Of a stretch of DNA of 45,165 bases, positions 29,631 to 37,724 are shown in pieces. Source of the DNA: Geobacter sp. (lineage in GTDB: Bacteria; Desulfobacterota; Desulfuromonadia; Geobacterales; Geobacteraceae); the NCBI GenBank assembly GCA_003857395.1, contig RPRC01000092.1, forward strand, positions 1-45,165, given 5' to 3'. Each line of letters starts with the position of its first letter. Within the stretch, counting starts at the first letter, position 1. The notes under the pieces were generated by a model. That model was not told where the DNA came from. It did not search any database and saw nothing but the letters and a program-made list of their open reading frames with translations. The translations under genes were made by a program, and so were the position numbers.

Positions 29631-31010
29631 TTACACCGCAATTGCGTCAGTTGTCCTGATAGCCGCTATAGTAGTATTTGCTCCTTCAACGAGTGCAGAG
29701 TTCTCAAAAGGAAGAATTCCTTTCTTCCTAACCCTTGCAATAACGGAGAATGGAGCTACATAGATGATTCCTGTTTTGGAAACACTAGTTGATAACGCCA
29801 CTTGGTCAATCAGTGGAACATAGAACCCGCCAGTCTTGCCTGTTGGGTCAGGAGTCACACCAGAAAAGGTACGGGTCGCCCATGAGGTGTACTCGTACTG
29901 GACATCCCCAATTCTGATCTTCCCGGCCTGAGTTATGTCAGCCGCTATATCAGCCGTTGCAGTGATGCTGTTACTCGTAACACTCGCAATCGTGAACTGT
30001 GATTTGTTGATCGCCAGCGGGTCTCCAGTTGCCCTTGCTACGAGTACCTGATCGCCGGAGACGACACCAGAAACGGTAACGGCAAACGAGACAGGGTAGG
30101 TAATGCCGGTAGTCCCGGCCGTGTCGGTCAGTTCGAGGTTGGCCGTGTCGGAGATGCCGGCGAACCAGACACCTGCAGCACCAAAAAGCTTGCCACCAGC
30201 GAAGGTTCCAAGAGGCGAAGCCTTAATAGTTGACGATGCTGCTGCTAGCTTCTGGAAGAACCGCCCCTGCTCAATCGAGGTATCGAGTGCGGAATCGTTT
30301 AACCTATTCGTCAGGAACTTTATGTATTTGTAAGCGTGTGCCGCTGTCGTAGTCGCGCAGGAAGTCAGATCAACTTCAATACCATAGGTGTGCGCCCCGG
30401 TTCCAGTATCTCTACTTATTGAAGCAAAGTTGATCGTCGCTCCGGTAAAGTCACCTGCTTCGCTGTCTGCGTCATCATTCAGGTCATTTCCGGTAGCAAG
30501 AGGTATCGGGTTACGTCCACCTGTTGCTGTTGCGGTAACTTCAAAGTGGTCGTAAGTATCTCCAAGATTTCGAATGAAAGCTGTGATCTTCTTGCTGTCA
30601 ACGTCAGTCCCGGCATCTGTGACCTTTACAAGTTGGTCAATGTGTCCTGAGACATAGGTTGGTTCGTTGGTGACAAGAACTCCATTCTGCATCCAGTAGA
30701 CAAGGGAGCCTGCCGCAATAGTACCGAGGGTGTAGAAGTTGGCCCAAATGTCGTCGGTGGTAGTGTCAACAATCGAACCACCCTTGAGATAACCAAGATC
30801 TGAATCTGCTCCGAACGTCCAGCCGTTGATAAGCTCAAACTCTGTCGGGGTATTTGCCTTGATCGGTACGGTGTCGTCCATGTTCGCCGCATCATCTAGC
30901 AAATCCATGATGTGCGAGTAGAGTTCCTGCACGGTATAGCGAGTTGTCCCGGAGACGTGGTTGATAGTCTTCGTCGTGTAGTTCAGGGTGTATTCTGTTG
31001 CGATTGCCAT
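29631..31010 (-). CDS. Fibre-like structural protein
   Basis: 459 residues, start MAIATEYTLNYTTKTI. Thr/Asp/Gly-rich and beta throughout, with motifs such as YSHIMDLLDDAANMDDTVPI near the N-terminus and AHTYGIEVDLTSC in the middle. No cysteine clusters or enzymatic motifs. Position after a beta-helix protein suggests part of a fibre or neck appendage. Confidence 0.55.
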   Translation of the reverse strand: MAIATEYTLNYTTKTINHVSGTTRYTVQELYSHIMDLLDDAANMDDTVPIKANTPTEFELINGWTFGADSDLGYLKGGSIVDTTTDDIWANFYTLGTIAAGSLVYWMQNGVLVTNEPTYVSGHIDQLVKVTDAGTDVDSKKITAFIRNLGDTYDHFEVTATATGGRNPIPLATGNDLNDDADSEAGDFTGATINFASISRDTGTGAHTYGIEVDLTSCATTTAAHAYKYIKFLTNRLNDSALDTSIEQGRFFQKLAAASSTIKASPLGTFAGGKLFGAAGVWFAGISDTANLELTDTAGTTGITYPVSFAVTVSGVVSGDQVLVARATGDPLAINKSQFTIASVTSNSITATADIAADITQAGKIRIGDVQYEYTSWATRTFSGVTPDPTGKTGGFYVPLIDQVALSTSVSKTGIIYVAPFSVIARVRKKGILPFENSALVEGANTTIAAIRTTDAIAV

Positions 31011-31022
31011 TGTTCTGTCTCC

Positions 31023-32840
31023 TTATGCTATCGTGTCTGGTATCTGTGCCACGGTCAAGGCAAAGCCTGCGCTCGTTATCGTTCCTGCATATTCGTAGGG
31101 GAGGTATTTCGTTGCTGCTGTTCCCTTCCGAACCCTCACGATGATGTTCGTATCTGCGGTGTAAGTGTAACTTGCGGAATACGTCCCAGTTGTCGATTGA
31201 GGAGCAGCTATCTCGCTCATGTCAGAAGTTTTGTAAATTGCGAACTCGGAACCGTTTGCCATACCGTTGATAGAGATGGTTACGGTTGCCGGGGCAAGAC
31301 CGTTGCCGTGGTCGTACTCAAATGCCCCAACATCAACAATCTCGTCAGGGTGTGTGCTCGGTTCGTAGTTTGGGCGTACTGCATCTACTATGTCGTAACC
31401 GTAAGCATTATAGACAGGAATTCCTGAATTTACCTGTGGAGAAGAAGCTGACGCAGGATAAAGGACCAAGTTTGAGTAATCGGCGAAATCCGTAGTAGCC
31501 ATTGTTATGTCTGTGGACCCTGTAAGCCCCCACGTAAAAGGGACCTTGATTGTACCGCTTCCAGCGTCTGTATAACTTATTGCTGTACCACCAGATGACA
31601 GAGCCACGGTAAACGTGTCTGTCGACACTACAGTCTTGAGGTAAACAATTGTATTAAAGGTGAGTCCTGTTGGAGCTACAGCACTTCCTCCATCTATAAA
31701 TCTAACCGGTGTACCTGCAGTGATGCCGTGTCCAGCTAAAGTCACGAGCAACAAACCCGAAGAATTACTAAAAGTAACCGCTTTAAAATCTGTTTCTTCA
31801 CCGGCATTTGCTGTAGCGGAAATACAGGTCGGTACATAATTATTAACCCAGTTAGCAACTGTATTACCCACTGATATATTGTTATGAATAAACATATCAG
31901 TGCTAACAGGGTTACTAGCTGAAAAACCATTCTTGTTTCTTACGCAAGTATTGTTATATATAGCCGTACCTCGAGAACCACCATATCCTGCTAAACTAAT
32001 TCCCGTAGCCATATTGTAAACAATATTGTTATAGGCTTGACACCCAGGGACGCCAAAGAATATGCCTACAGTGCCTGAATAGTTCCCCCCCAATGTGTTA
32101 CTGAACACAATACTGTTGCAAACGGTACAAAACATCCTAATGAAACTAAAGCCATTTGAAGATGTTCCTCCAGCTAGTACTCTGATTCCGTTTACAATAG
32201 AAAACTGTGTGTTTAACTTCAACGCACTACCACTAAAGCTAGCGGAATAGTTAAGTAGATAGCCATTCCCGGTACTACCTGCATGAAATGCAGGTGACCT
32301 GATACCACCAACAGAAGAAGTTATTAATATCGACGCAACTGGAAGATCAATTGCTGGTGACGTAGTTGATCTAGTTTCGGTAAAATTATCGCCTATCTCA
32401 CAGACTTCGGAATCGTATAAACTAGTTCCAGCTACTTGTCGAGCATCGAGCCAAGAAAATATACCATCGTAAATCCTCTCACTTCCAGACGCGCCATATC
32501 GCGCCTTTTGCACTGTCGTCAGATCAAGAAAGTAAGCACCCTTGACAGTATGCGTTCCTGAGCCAGTACCGGAGAACGTAACAAGTCCAGTTGCACCACC
32601 AGCAATGGCATGGGCCGAGGTATCGTAGAGGATAAACTTACCAGCATCGGCACCTTGACGGATGTAGTAGCGGGACTGAGAAGGGCTAAACGTGGGCAGT
32701 GAGCCGGTCGTGGAAAACTCTACCCCTGCGCCGTCTCTCATGCCATGCGTGGCGAGGTTAACCACATCACCGGAGTCAGTGAATGTGACTGTTTTGCCTG
32801 CCAAGCCGCCGAAGCAGACTAGAGAATAAACTGTTGCCAT
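31023..32840 (-). CDS. Beta-helix appendage protein (possible depolymerase-like)
   Basis: 605 residues. The middle (about 200-340) has the regular short turns of a right-handed parallel beta-helix (NGIRVLAGGTSSNGFSFIRM, AYNNIVYNMATGISLAGYGG, AIYNNTCVRNKNGFSA), as in pectate-lyase-like tailspikes. Beta domains flank it (TVKGAYFLDLTTVQKARYGA; VTISINGMANGSEFAIYKTS). Catalytic residues could not be assigned, so binding or cutting of surface polysaccharide is an inference. Confidence 0.6.
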   Translation of the reverse strand: MATVYSLVCFGGLAGKTVTFTDSGDVVNLATHGMRDGAGVEFSTTGSLPTFSPSQSRYYIRQGADAGKFILYDTSAHAIAGGATGLVTFSGTGSGTHTVKGAYFLDLTTVQKARYGASGSERIYDGIFSWLDARQVAGTSLYDSEVCEIGDNFTETRSTTSPAIDLPVASILITSSVGGIRSPAFHAGSTGNGYLLNYSASFSGSALKLNTQFSIVNGIRVLAGGTSSNGFSFIRMFCTVCNSIVFSNTLGGNYSGTVGIFFGVPGCQAYNNIVYNMATGISLAGYGGSRGTAIYNNTCVRNKNGFSASNPVSTDMFIHNNISVGNTVANWVNNYVPTCISATANAGEETDFKAVTFSNSSGLLLVTLAGHGITAGTPVRFIDGGSAVAPTGLTFNTIVYLKTVVSTDTFTVALSSGGTAISYTDAGSGTIKVPFTWGLTGSTDITMATTDFADYSNLVLYPASASSPQVNSGIPVYNAYGYDIVDAVRPNYEPSTHPDEIVDVGAFEYDHGNGLAPATVTISINGMANGSEFAIYKTSDMSEIAAPQSTTGTYSASYTYTADTNIIVRVRKGTAATKYLPYEYAGTITSAGFALTVAQIPDTIA

Positions 32841-32842
32841 TG

Positions 32843-33019
32843 CTACCCCTTACTTTTACGGTACTCGGTGCACAGCACTGTCAAAACATCCTTACCGTCG
32901 ACATACCCAACAGCCACACTTGCCCCATGCTTTTCGGCGTTTTCAAGTATCGCGTGGATGCCGCATCCCTTTAGACCAGGTGGGCATTTGTTGCATGTTG
33001 TGCAGAGGGTTGTTGCCAT
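32843..33019 (-). CDS. 58-residue Cys-rich protein
   Basis: A short gene with AGGTGG five bases before ATG 33019. The product starts MATTLCTTCNKCPPGLKGCG: five Cys in 20 residues, then AILENAEKHGASVAVGYVDG and DVLTVLCTEYRK. Its stop lies 3 bases before the start of the beta-helix gene. Zinc binding is likely; the function is unknown. Confidence 0.65.
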   Translation of the reverse strand: MATTLCTTCNKCPPGLKGCGIHAILENAEKHGASVAVGYVDGKDVLTVLCTEYRKSKG

Positions 33020-33068
33020 TTAAACCACCTACGTTGGGCCGAGTCCTGCCCAAGTTAAGAGAGAGTAT

Positions 33069-33218
33069 TCAACTGCCATGTTTCATTGCCTCTTTTGCGT
33101 TATCGTAGGCTTGATCTATCAAACTATTCACTATCGCCTGCTTCCCCATTCCGCTCCACTCCCGAAGCTTCTTTATCCGCTCGTTGTTGAGCCTTACGTC
33201 GCATTTGAAGTCTTGCAT
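33069..33218 (-). CDS. 49-residue RHH-like protein
   Basis: A short gene with GAAGGA upstream of ATG 33218. The pattern MQDFKCDVRLNNERIKKL, then GMGKQAIVNSLIDQAYDNA, is that of a ribbon-helix-helix (Arc/CopG) DNA-binding domain: a short strand followed by two helices. It may regulate the lysis/fibre region. Function inferred from fold pattern only. Confidence 0.5.
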   Translation of the reverse strand: MQDFKCDVRLNNERIKKLREWSGMGKQAIVNSLIDQAYDNAKEAMKHGS

Positions 33219-33299
33219 AGAGTCGCCGTCCTTCTCTGACGCAGTTCATGGAACAGATAGATGCGTCTTGCTCTAATGTGCGAACGCGCCAGTAGATTG

Positions 33300-33560
33300 C
33301 TATCTCCTATACCCATTAATAATAGTCTCCAGCTCACAGGCGTACCCCTGTAGCTGCTCGACGGTGATGACGTAGGCCCGGAGCACCTCGGATGGTGCTA
33401 CAACGGGCGGCAAATCTTGCAGGGCCAGGTGCGGGCGGATCAGTGGCGGCGGCTGTGGGCAAGGTATTGCTGTCGGCACCAGCGTCTCGGTCGGAGCGGC
33501 ACAGGCTAAAATCAGTGAACAGTAGCCAGTGAACAGTAACCAGTGAAAAGCTTTCTTCAT
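33300..33560 (-). CDS. o-spanin (Rz1-like lipoprotein)
   Basis: 86 residues starting MKKAFHWLLFTGYCS, with a lipobox LILAC, so the mature protein is lipid-anchored in the outer membrane. The mature part is Pro-rich (TAIPCPQPPPLIRP), as in Rz1, then a helical end. It overlaps the i-spanin stop by ATGA, with GGAGG seven bases upstream. The partner protein spans the inner membrane; together they fuse the two membranes at lysis. The signal peptide codons consist of a repeated 14-base unit (see 33513-33551). Confidence 0.75.
   Translation of the reverse strand: MKKAFHWLLFTGYCSLILACAAPTETLVPTAIPCPQPPPLIRPHLALQDLPPVVAPSEVLRAYVITVEQLQGYACELETIINGYRR
33513..33551. repeat. CAGTGAACAGT repeats inside the Rz1 signal sequence
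   Basis: On the plus strand CAGTGAACAGTAGC, CAGTGAACAGTAAC and CAGTGAAAAG follow one another. On the minus strand they code for the hydrophobic HWLLFTGYCSLI of the o-spanin signal. The same unit is a common bacterial intergenic repeat (recalled). Confidence 0.75.
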
Positions 33561-33928
33561 TGCCATGCCTCCACCAGCACAGTCGCTTTGCCTGCTGCCC
33601 ATTTCACGGCTCCTGTGCAATCGGTTGGTACCTGTTCGACCTGGAGTTCGGCAATGCGGCGGTTGCTTTCGGCCCGCACCTTTGCTGCGGCCTGCTGGGC
33701 TGCCAGTGCCTGTTCTCTTGCCCGCTCGCCCTCTTCTTTCCATTTCCGGACTGCCTGGTTCTGTGTGGAAATCTTGGTGGTGAGGGTTTCGTTTTGCGCC
33801 TTGGCGGTGGCGAGTCCGGCTCGGGAGAGTTGCAGCCATATGGTCAGGACGATGACAACCAGGACTAGGGCAGCAATGACCCAGTGGCGAACATCGGCGG
33901 CGAATTTTGCGAAGAGGGCCGGGATCAC
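33557..33928 (-). CDS. i-spanin (Rz-like)
   Basis: 123 residues with a GTG start overlapping the previous stop (GTGA). A transmembrane helix (VIAALVLVVIVLTIWLQL, about 17-34) is followed by a long periplasmic coiled coil (QNETLTTKISTQNQAVRKWK, REQALAAQQAAAKVRAES). Length, topology and the partner lipoprotein directly downstream fit Rz/Rz1. Confidence 0.8.
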   Translation of the reverse strand: MIPALFAKFAADVRHWVIAALVLVVIVLTIWLQLSRAGLATAKAQNETLTTKISTQNQAVRKWKEEGERAREQALAAQQAAAKVRAESNRRIAELQVEQVPTDCTGAVKWAAGKATVLVEAWQ

Positions 33929-34176
33929 TTATCTGCCTCCTGAGGTGTTGCTTTCGCGAGCGTGATGCCGGTAGCTATTTTGTTGATGCCGTAGAGAGAC
34001 AGGATCAACGTGAGCCAGCCCGTCTGCAGATCAGGAAGGGTGCGGGTAGAATAAACGATCCAGGCGGCATAGATCAGGTTGACCAGGAGCACCAGGGCGG
34101 CGGAGATCCGGGAGAAGCTCCACTGGCCGGTTGCGTCATCACGGAAGATCACGAGTATGGATTTTAGCCTTTTCAT
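33925..34176 (-). CDS. Holin-like membrane protein
   Basis: 83 residues with two hydrophobic helices (ISAALVLLVNLIYAAWIVY and LTLILSLYGINKIATGITL) and a charged, cytoplasm-type N-terminus (MKRLKSILVIFRDD). It lies between amidase and spanin genes, the normal place of a class II holin, which would form the inner-membrane lesions that release or activate the amidase. Two other small membrane proteins nearby are competing candidates. Confidence 0.6.
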   Translation of the reverse strand: MKRLKSILVIFRDDATGQWSFSRISAALVLLVNLIYAAWIVYSTRTLPDLQTGWLTLILSLYGINKIATGITLAKATPQEADK

Positions 34177-34209
34177 GCTGGGATCCTTTTCAAGTAAGGC
34201 TTTTTCTGT

Positions 34210-34308
34210 TTAGAGCAAACACCAAACGATCACGCCCGCAGCAACCACCGCTACCGCTATTCCCCACCGACATCCTTTTGTCCAAAATTCCAGGTCTGAG
34301 AATTTCAT
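34210..34308 (-). CDS. 32-residue membrane peptide
   Basis: MKFSDLEFWTKGCRWGIAV, then AVVAAGVIVWCLL: one transmembrane helix. GAAGGG precedes the ATG, which touches the amidase stop. It lies inside the lysis cassette, so it may be a holin partner or antiholin; the role is unknown. Confidence 0.5.
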   Translation of the reverse strand: MKFSDLEFWTKGCRWGIAVAVVAAGVIVWCLL

Positions 34309-34310
34309 GG

Positions 34311-34778
34311 TTATCCCTTCGTCAGCAGGTGCTCTTTTTGCGGGATCATCTCCGCAGCCAACCAGCCAGCCACGTCGAAGCCAGGGCATTCTTTTTTCAC
34401 ATTCGGCAGATCCCGGTGACCGACGATTTTCGCCCGGGGAAATTTCTCTTTCAGACTGATAACGGCTTCGCGCAGGCTCAACCATTGTTCAGCGGTAAAC
34501 TTCCGTGTGCCGCACATGCAGATACCGATACTTTGGCTGTTGTAGCCAACGGCATGGGCGCCTATCTCATCCATCGACCGGCCGGAATGTATCAGTCCGT
34601 CAATAGCGATGAAGAGGTGATAACCTACCGAGGAAAGCTCCGGGTGCCATGCTCGGCGGTGTTTCGCTTTTCGCTCCCAGCCGATCTTCCTGTGCCAGGA
34701 ATCGACATCGAGAATGGTGTTCGGGCGGCCGTCAGGGGTTGCCGCACAGTGGATGACGATTAGGTCTATTGCTCGCAT
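34311..34778 (-). CDS. Endolysin: N-acetylmuramoyl-L-alanine amidase (amidase_2 type)
   Basis: 155 residues, the size of T7 lysozyme. The zinc-site pattern is present: IVIHCAATPDG near the start, VGYHLFI in the middle, and VGHRDLPNVKKECPGF near the end (His, Lys and Cys as in T7 lysozyme). It cuts the amide between muramic acid and the peptide stem. Start at ATG 34778 with GGAGGACGAACA upstream; the 18 codons before it (RRSLGEGG) derive from a palindromic repeat and are not likely to be translated. Confidence 0.9.
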   Translation of the reverse strand: MRAIDLIVIHCAATPDGRPNTILDVDSWHRKIGWERKAKHRRAWHPELSSVGYHLFIAIDGLIHSGRSMDEIGAHAVGYNSQSIGICMCGTRKFTAEQWLSLREAVISLKEKFPRAKIVGHRDLPNVKKECPGFDVAGWLAAEMIPQKEHLLTKG

Positions 34779-34963
34779 TGTTCGTCCTCCTCCTTCGCCA
34801 AGGCTTCGGCGGACACGTCCCCTGGTATCCATGCCCTGCCGTCGTACATTCGTTCGCTTGGTTTGCCTTCCTGGTCGCTATCTTCACCTTTTGGACAGCC
34901 ACCGCAGTGGCCATCACAGACAATGGAGTTGGTCCTTTCGCAAAGGAAACAGGTCTTAGCCAT
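34766..34963 (-). CDS. Small Cys-rich protein with repeat-derived tail
   Basis: 65 residues. The N-terminus MAKTCFLCERTNSIVCDGHC, then GGCPKG, is a six-Cys cluster that could bind two metals. The C-terminus (GDVSAEALAKEEDEQ) is coded by the R3 palindromic repeat at 34791-34813, so the repeat has been taken into the reading frame. It overlaps the amidase start by 13 bases. Function unknown. Confidence 0.55.
   Translation of the reverse strand: MAKTCFLCERTNSIVCDGHCGGCPKGEDSDQEGKPSERMYDGRAWIPGDVSAEALAKEEDEQCEQ
34791..34813. repeat. Palindromic repeat family R3, copy 1
   Basis: TCCTTCGCCAAGGCTTCGGC followed by GGA matches copy 2 at 39102-39127 except for a small insertion, and both continue with CACGTC. 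Such elements code for DVSAEALAKEE on one strand and RRSLGEGG on another frame. It is a known type of bacterial dispersed palindrome (recalled). Confidence 0.8.
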
Positions 34964-34968
34964 TCTTT

Positions 34969-35178
34969 TTACGTCTCCGACTTGCCGCGGCCCTTCTTGT
35001 GGGCCGGTTGTTTTCCGGAGGCGGCAGCATCACCAGATTGTTCCATCCGCCCAGGGCTGTGATCAGCATTGTTTTTTCCTTTCGGTTTTGGGCAGGTATC
35101 GTTGCAGAAGTGCCGTTTGCATGCCGCCTCCCCGCCACGTTTAAAAACCGGGCAGCCTTCGAAGTATTCACATTTCAT
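34969..35178 (-). CDS. Small Cys-rich protein
   Basis: 69 residues: MKCEYFEGCPVFKRGGEAAC, then KRHFCNDTCPKPKGKN, a Cys/His-rich N-terminal half followed by a basic polar tail (HKKGRGKSET). It ends 5 bases before the next Cys-rich gene and is coupled to the membrane gene upstream. Function unknown. Confidence 0.55.
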   Translation of the reverse strand: MKCEYFEGCPVFKRGGEAACKRHFCNDTCPKPKGKNNADHSPGRMEQSGDAAASGKQPAHKKGRGKSET

Positions 35179-35474
35179 CGGTGACTCTCGGGGTGTCTCT
35201 CGTCGCAGAGGGCGGCCCGTACCTGGTTGGCAGCCTCTAGCTTGCCGATGCGACCGAATATGCCTGACTGGTTATTGATGATCCAGACGATGACTCCCAT
35301 GAGGATTGTGTTTAGTATGCCGAAGAGTCCGATTATTAATTGCCAGACCACATCGGCATTCTCCGCCACCACGGGAGCTCCTGCAGCATGTATCTGCGCA
35401 GAGAGTACAAAAACAAGAAGAGTCACAACAATCAGCAGGATCTGCACGGTTCTAAGTTTTTTCGAGATCGTCAC
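35175..35474 (-). CDS. Two-helix membrane protein (XhlA/holin-associated type)
   Basis: 99 residues, GTG start at 35474 with AGGAG six bases upstream, chosen over the longer TTG-start frame. A first helix/signal (VQILLIVVTLLVFVLSAQ), a short outer part, a second helix (LIIGLFGILNTILMGVIVWI) and a polar tail with IGKLEAANQVRAAL. Such proteins occur in lysis cassettes as holin partners. It is the first gene after head-tail attachment. Confidence 0.5.
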   Translation of the reverse strand: MTISKKLRTVQILLIVVTLLVFVLSAQIHAAGAPVVAENADVVWQLIIGLFGILNTILMGVIVWIINNQSGIFGRIGKLEAANQVRAALCDERHPESHR

Positions 35475-35490
35475 GACTGGCTCCTGTTTG

Positions 35491-35549
35491 CTGTTCAACT
35501 GTTCAACTGCCTTACTGTCCCCTGTTCAACTGCTTTACTGTTTCACTGC
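35491..35549. repeat. CTGTTCAACTG repeats, family R4
   Basis: A run of related 10-11 base units (CTGTTCAACTG, CTGTTCAACTG, CCTTACTGTCC, CTGTTCAACTG, CTTTACTG, TTTCACTG) between the holin-like and attachment genes, matching the shorter run at 28276-28312. Confidence 0.75.
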
Positions 35550-35854
35550 CTCTCCAAAAGCAACTTCACCAGCCCTTGCCCATCCGGCTGCACACCAATA
35601 ACGGTATAATCGCCGTCAAACTCCCCGACAGGCGTGCCGCTGATGCCTATCTCCGTACCGTGGCCGATCTCGTGTGCCGCGACGGTGGCTGATTGCAGCG
35701 TTGCCGCCGGGGCGTAGGATTCGATTTCCAGGGTCTGAGGGTTGACGCCCTGGTAGGGGGCGTCGAAGAGGACCGGGATCGGGGTGGTGCCTATTGTGGC
35801 GGTTGCGTTGGCAAACTCATCCATCAGCATGTCTATGTCGGTCGAATAGTCCAT
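35543..35854 (-). CDS. Head-tail attachment protein (gpFII-like)
   Basis: 103 residues (lambda gpFII 117), starting MDYSTDIDMLMDEFANATAT, with VLFDAPYQGVNPQTLEIESY in the middle and GDYTVIGVQPDGQGLVKLLL at the end, the pattern of the FII/attachment family that joins head to tail. It follows the major capsid gene, as gpFI/gpFII do in lambda. Confidence 0.7.
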   Translation of the reverse strand: MDYSTDIDMLMDEFANATATIGTTPIPVLFDAPYQGVNPQTLEIESYAPAATLQSATVAAHEIGHGTEIGISGTPVGEFDGDYTVIGVQPDGQGLVKLLLERQ

Positions 35855-35918
35855 AAAGCCTCAGCCGGTACGATTTGATTCAATCAAAGGATCAGGGCGG
35901 GACCAACCCGCCCTGTCT

Positions 35919-36959
35919 TTAGGTCCGCTTGCCTAGCATGAGCACTTTGGGCCGGGTGCAGATGGGGAGCGGGTTTGATTGGGCTTCGAGGTCGACCCAT
36001 TTCTGGAACTGCATATCGGGCGCAACCTTGGCATATTTCGGCAGGCCGAGAGTGTTGACGGTCTCCATGTAGTTTGCCGGGCCGAAATAGGTTTTAAACA
36101 ATCCGGTGGCGCCGACCGGGAAGAAATGGGCTTTGTCTGTATTGACATAGGTAGTGTTACCCACCTTGCCTCGGTAGTTTTCGAAGACGATCCCGCCGAA
36201 TTCGAAGGCTCCGCTGATCTTCTGGCCGCTGTTCGGATAGACGTAGCCTTGGCGCAGGACCTCGGCCATTGGGGTGCCCTTGTAAGATTCAACAACTTCG
36301 GGATGAGCAAGGAGATCATCGAAAAAGGCATCGCCGCAAAGGCAGTGCACACCGGCATAAGGGGTGGCACCGAGATTGTCGCCAATCTTGCGAACAACGG
36401 CGGCGCATTTCTTACGCAGGACACCAGAAGCTGGGGCGGCGTTGTCCAGATCAAAATCAACCTCGGATTCCTGCGAGACGCCGAATTCGGTAAACAGGTT
36501 GTAAATTACCGTGCTTCCGTCGGAGTCGAGGATCTGGCCTTTAATGGCACCGATACGCAAGTGTTCCAGCGTGGCGTCGAGGCTGTTTGACATATCCGCG
36601 AGCCGGCCGTTAACCACGTTTATGATCGCCTTGGCCTGGTCGTTACTGCCAAATTCGCGGACATTCTGTATTTCGTCGGCGATGATCCGATCTCCGACCG
36701 GCAGATGGGTCAGGACAAGGGAGCGGGCCTTGCGTTTACTGGTCTGGTTCTGCTGTGCGGCTGATCCGCGCGGCTTGTTTTCGACCAGGTAGAGGACGCC
36801 GTCTTTTTCTTCGATCATGACCGAAGTGGTGTTGACAGGTTGTTCAACAAAAAGCCCGAGTTGGCCGAGGCGTCCGGGGATGAATGGCACATTGTTAATG
36901 GCGTCGGTAAGCGACACCAGGCTGAACGCGTCGGAATTAAATACGTCGAAGACACTCAT
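35919..36959 (-). CDS. Major capsid protein (gpE family)
   Basis: 346 residues (lambda gpE 341). Start at MSVFDVFNSDAFSLVSLTDA with AAAAGGAGA upstream, rather than the frame start ten codons earlier. GRLGQLGLFVEQPVNTTSVM, RKARSLVLTHLPVGDRIIAD and VLRQGYVYPNSGQKISGAFE fit the E-type HK97-fold shell. It forms the icosahedral head. Confidence 0.9.
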   Translation of the reverse strand: MSVFDVFNSDAFSLVSLTDAINNVPFIPGRLGQLGLFVEQPVNTTSVMIEEKDGVLYLVENKPRGSAAQQNQTSKRKARSLVLTHLPVGDRIIADEIQNVREFGSNDQAKAIINVVNGRLADMSNSLDATLEHLRIGAIKGQILDSDGSTVIYNLFTEFGVSQESEVDFDLDNAAPASGVLRKKCAAVVRKIGDNLGATPYAGVHCLCGDAFFDDLLAHPEVVESYKGTPMAEVLRQGYVYPNSGQKISGAFEFGGIVFENYRGKVGNTTYVNTDKAHFFPVGATGLFKTYFGPANYMETVNTLGLPKYAKVAPDMQFQKWVDLEAQSNPLPICTRPKVLMLGKRT

Positions 36960-36983
36960 TTGTCTGTTCTCCTTTTCATGTAG

Positions 36984-37003
36984 GGGCACAGCGTGCTGTG
37001 CCC
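36984..37003. repeat. Palindrome family R2, copy 1 (before decoration gene stop)
   Basis: GGGCACAGC-GT-GCTGTGCCC: a perfect 9-bp inverted repeat between the capsid start and the decoration stop. A second member is at 37698-37721, so the decoration gene is bracketed by them. Confidence 0.85.
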
Positions 37004-37007
37004 GACT

Positions 37008-37655
37008 TTACCTTACGATGATGCCAAGGACGGCGAGCTGTGCAATGGCGGCGGTCTTTTCACCGGCTTCGATATCTGCCGGCCAGGTGATTTCACTGCC
37101 ATTGACTTCGGCGTCCCGGGCTACGATGACGGCCTCCACGTCGGCGGAGGTGGCGTCGACGTTGTCGTAGAGGATGGCCGCGGCGATTTCGGAGCCATCG
37201 ACGCCGTCCTGATTGAAGGCAACGTATTTCAGGGAGCCTGCCGCCACTGTGATGGTGAAAGAGTCGCCGGAGGCAAAGTCGGTGGACCCGTCGGCGATAG
37301 TGAAGGTAAGTCCGCCGCCGACGAATTCCACGGCAACGGTGGCTACCCCGAGGTTAATGCCGTCGGGGTCGGTGACCAAGAACTTGCCGACGTTGGTGGC
37401 AGGCTCGATGCAGACGGCACGGTAGACACCTGCTTTTGCACCGGCGGCGACGGCAGGAGCGGCGGTGATGGTACCGTTACCGGTGCCGCCTGCTACGGCC
37501 GCGCCGGTGGCCGCTCCCTTGGTGATCTGGCCGAGCACGGTGCCTGCGGCCAGGTCGCCGGTATCGATGGTGACAGTCTCCAGCGAGCGGGTGCCGCACG
37601 CTTCGCTGTAGAGAAATTCGCCGCGATAGCGGCCTTCGCTTATAACTGGTGACAT
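37008..37655 (-). CDS. Head decoration protein (gpD-like, long form)
   Basis: 215 residues, about twice lambda gpD (110). N-terminus SPVISEGRYRGEFLYSEACG, then a Gly/Ala-rich beta domain (GVYRAVCIEPATNVGKFLVT) followed by ALLYD-type motifs (AAAILYDNVDATSADVEAVI) typical of HDPD decoration proteins, which trimerise on the expanded shell. It stands between protease/scaffold and capsid genes as in lambda. Confidence 0.8.
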   Translation of the reverse strand: MSPVISEGRYRGEFLYSEACGTRSLETVTIDTGDLAAGTVLGQITKGAATGAAVAGGTGNGTITAAPAVAAGAKAGVYRAVCIEPATNVGKFLVTDPDGINLGVATVAVEFVGGGLTFTIADGSTDFASGDSFTITVAAGSLKYVAFNQDGVDGSEIAAAILYDNVDATSADVEAVIVARDAEVNGSEITWPADIEAGEKTAAIAQLAVLGIIVR

Positions 37656-37697
37656 GGTCGATTCTCCTTTTCTGTGATAGTGCTGCGTTACTCATTG

Positions 37698-37721
37698 AGG
37701 GGCACAGCACGCCGTGCCCCT
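37698..37721. repeat. Palindrome family R2, copy 2
   Basis: AGGGGCACAGCACGCCGTGC followed by CCCT: an inverted repeat with one mismatch, related to 36984-37003. It lies between the protease/scaffold stop and the decoration gene start. Confidence 0.8.
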
Positions 37722-37724
37722 ACG

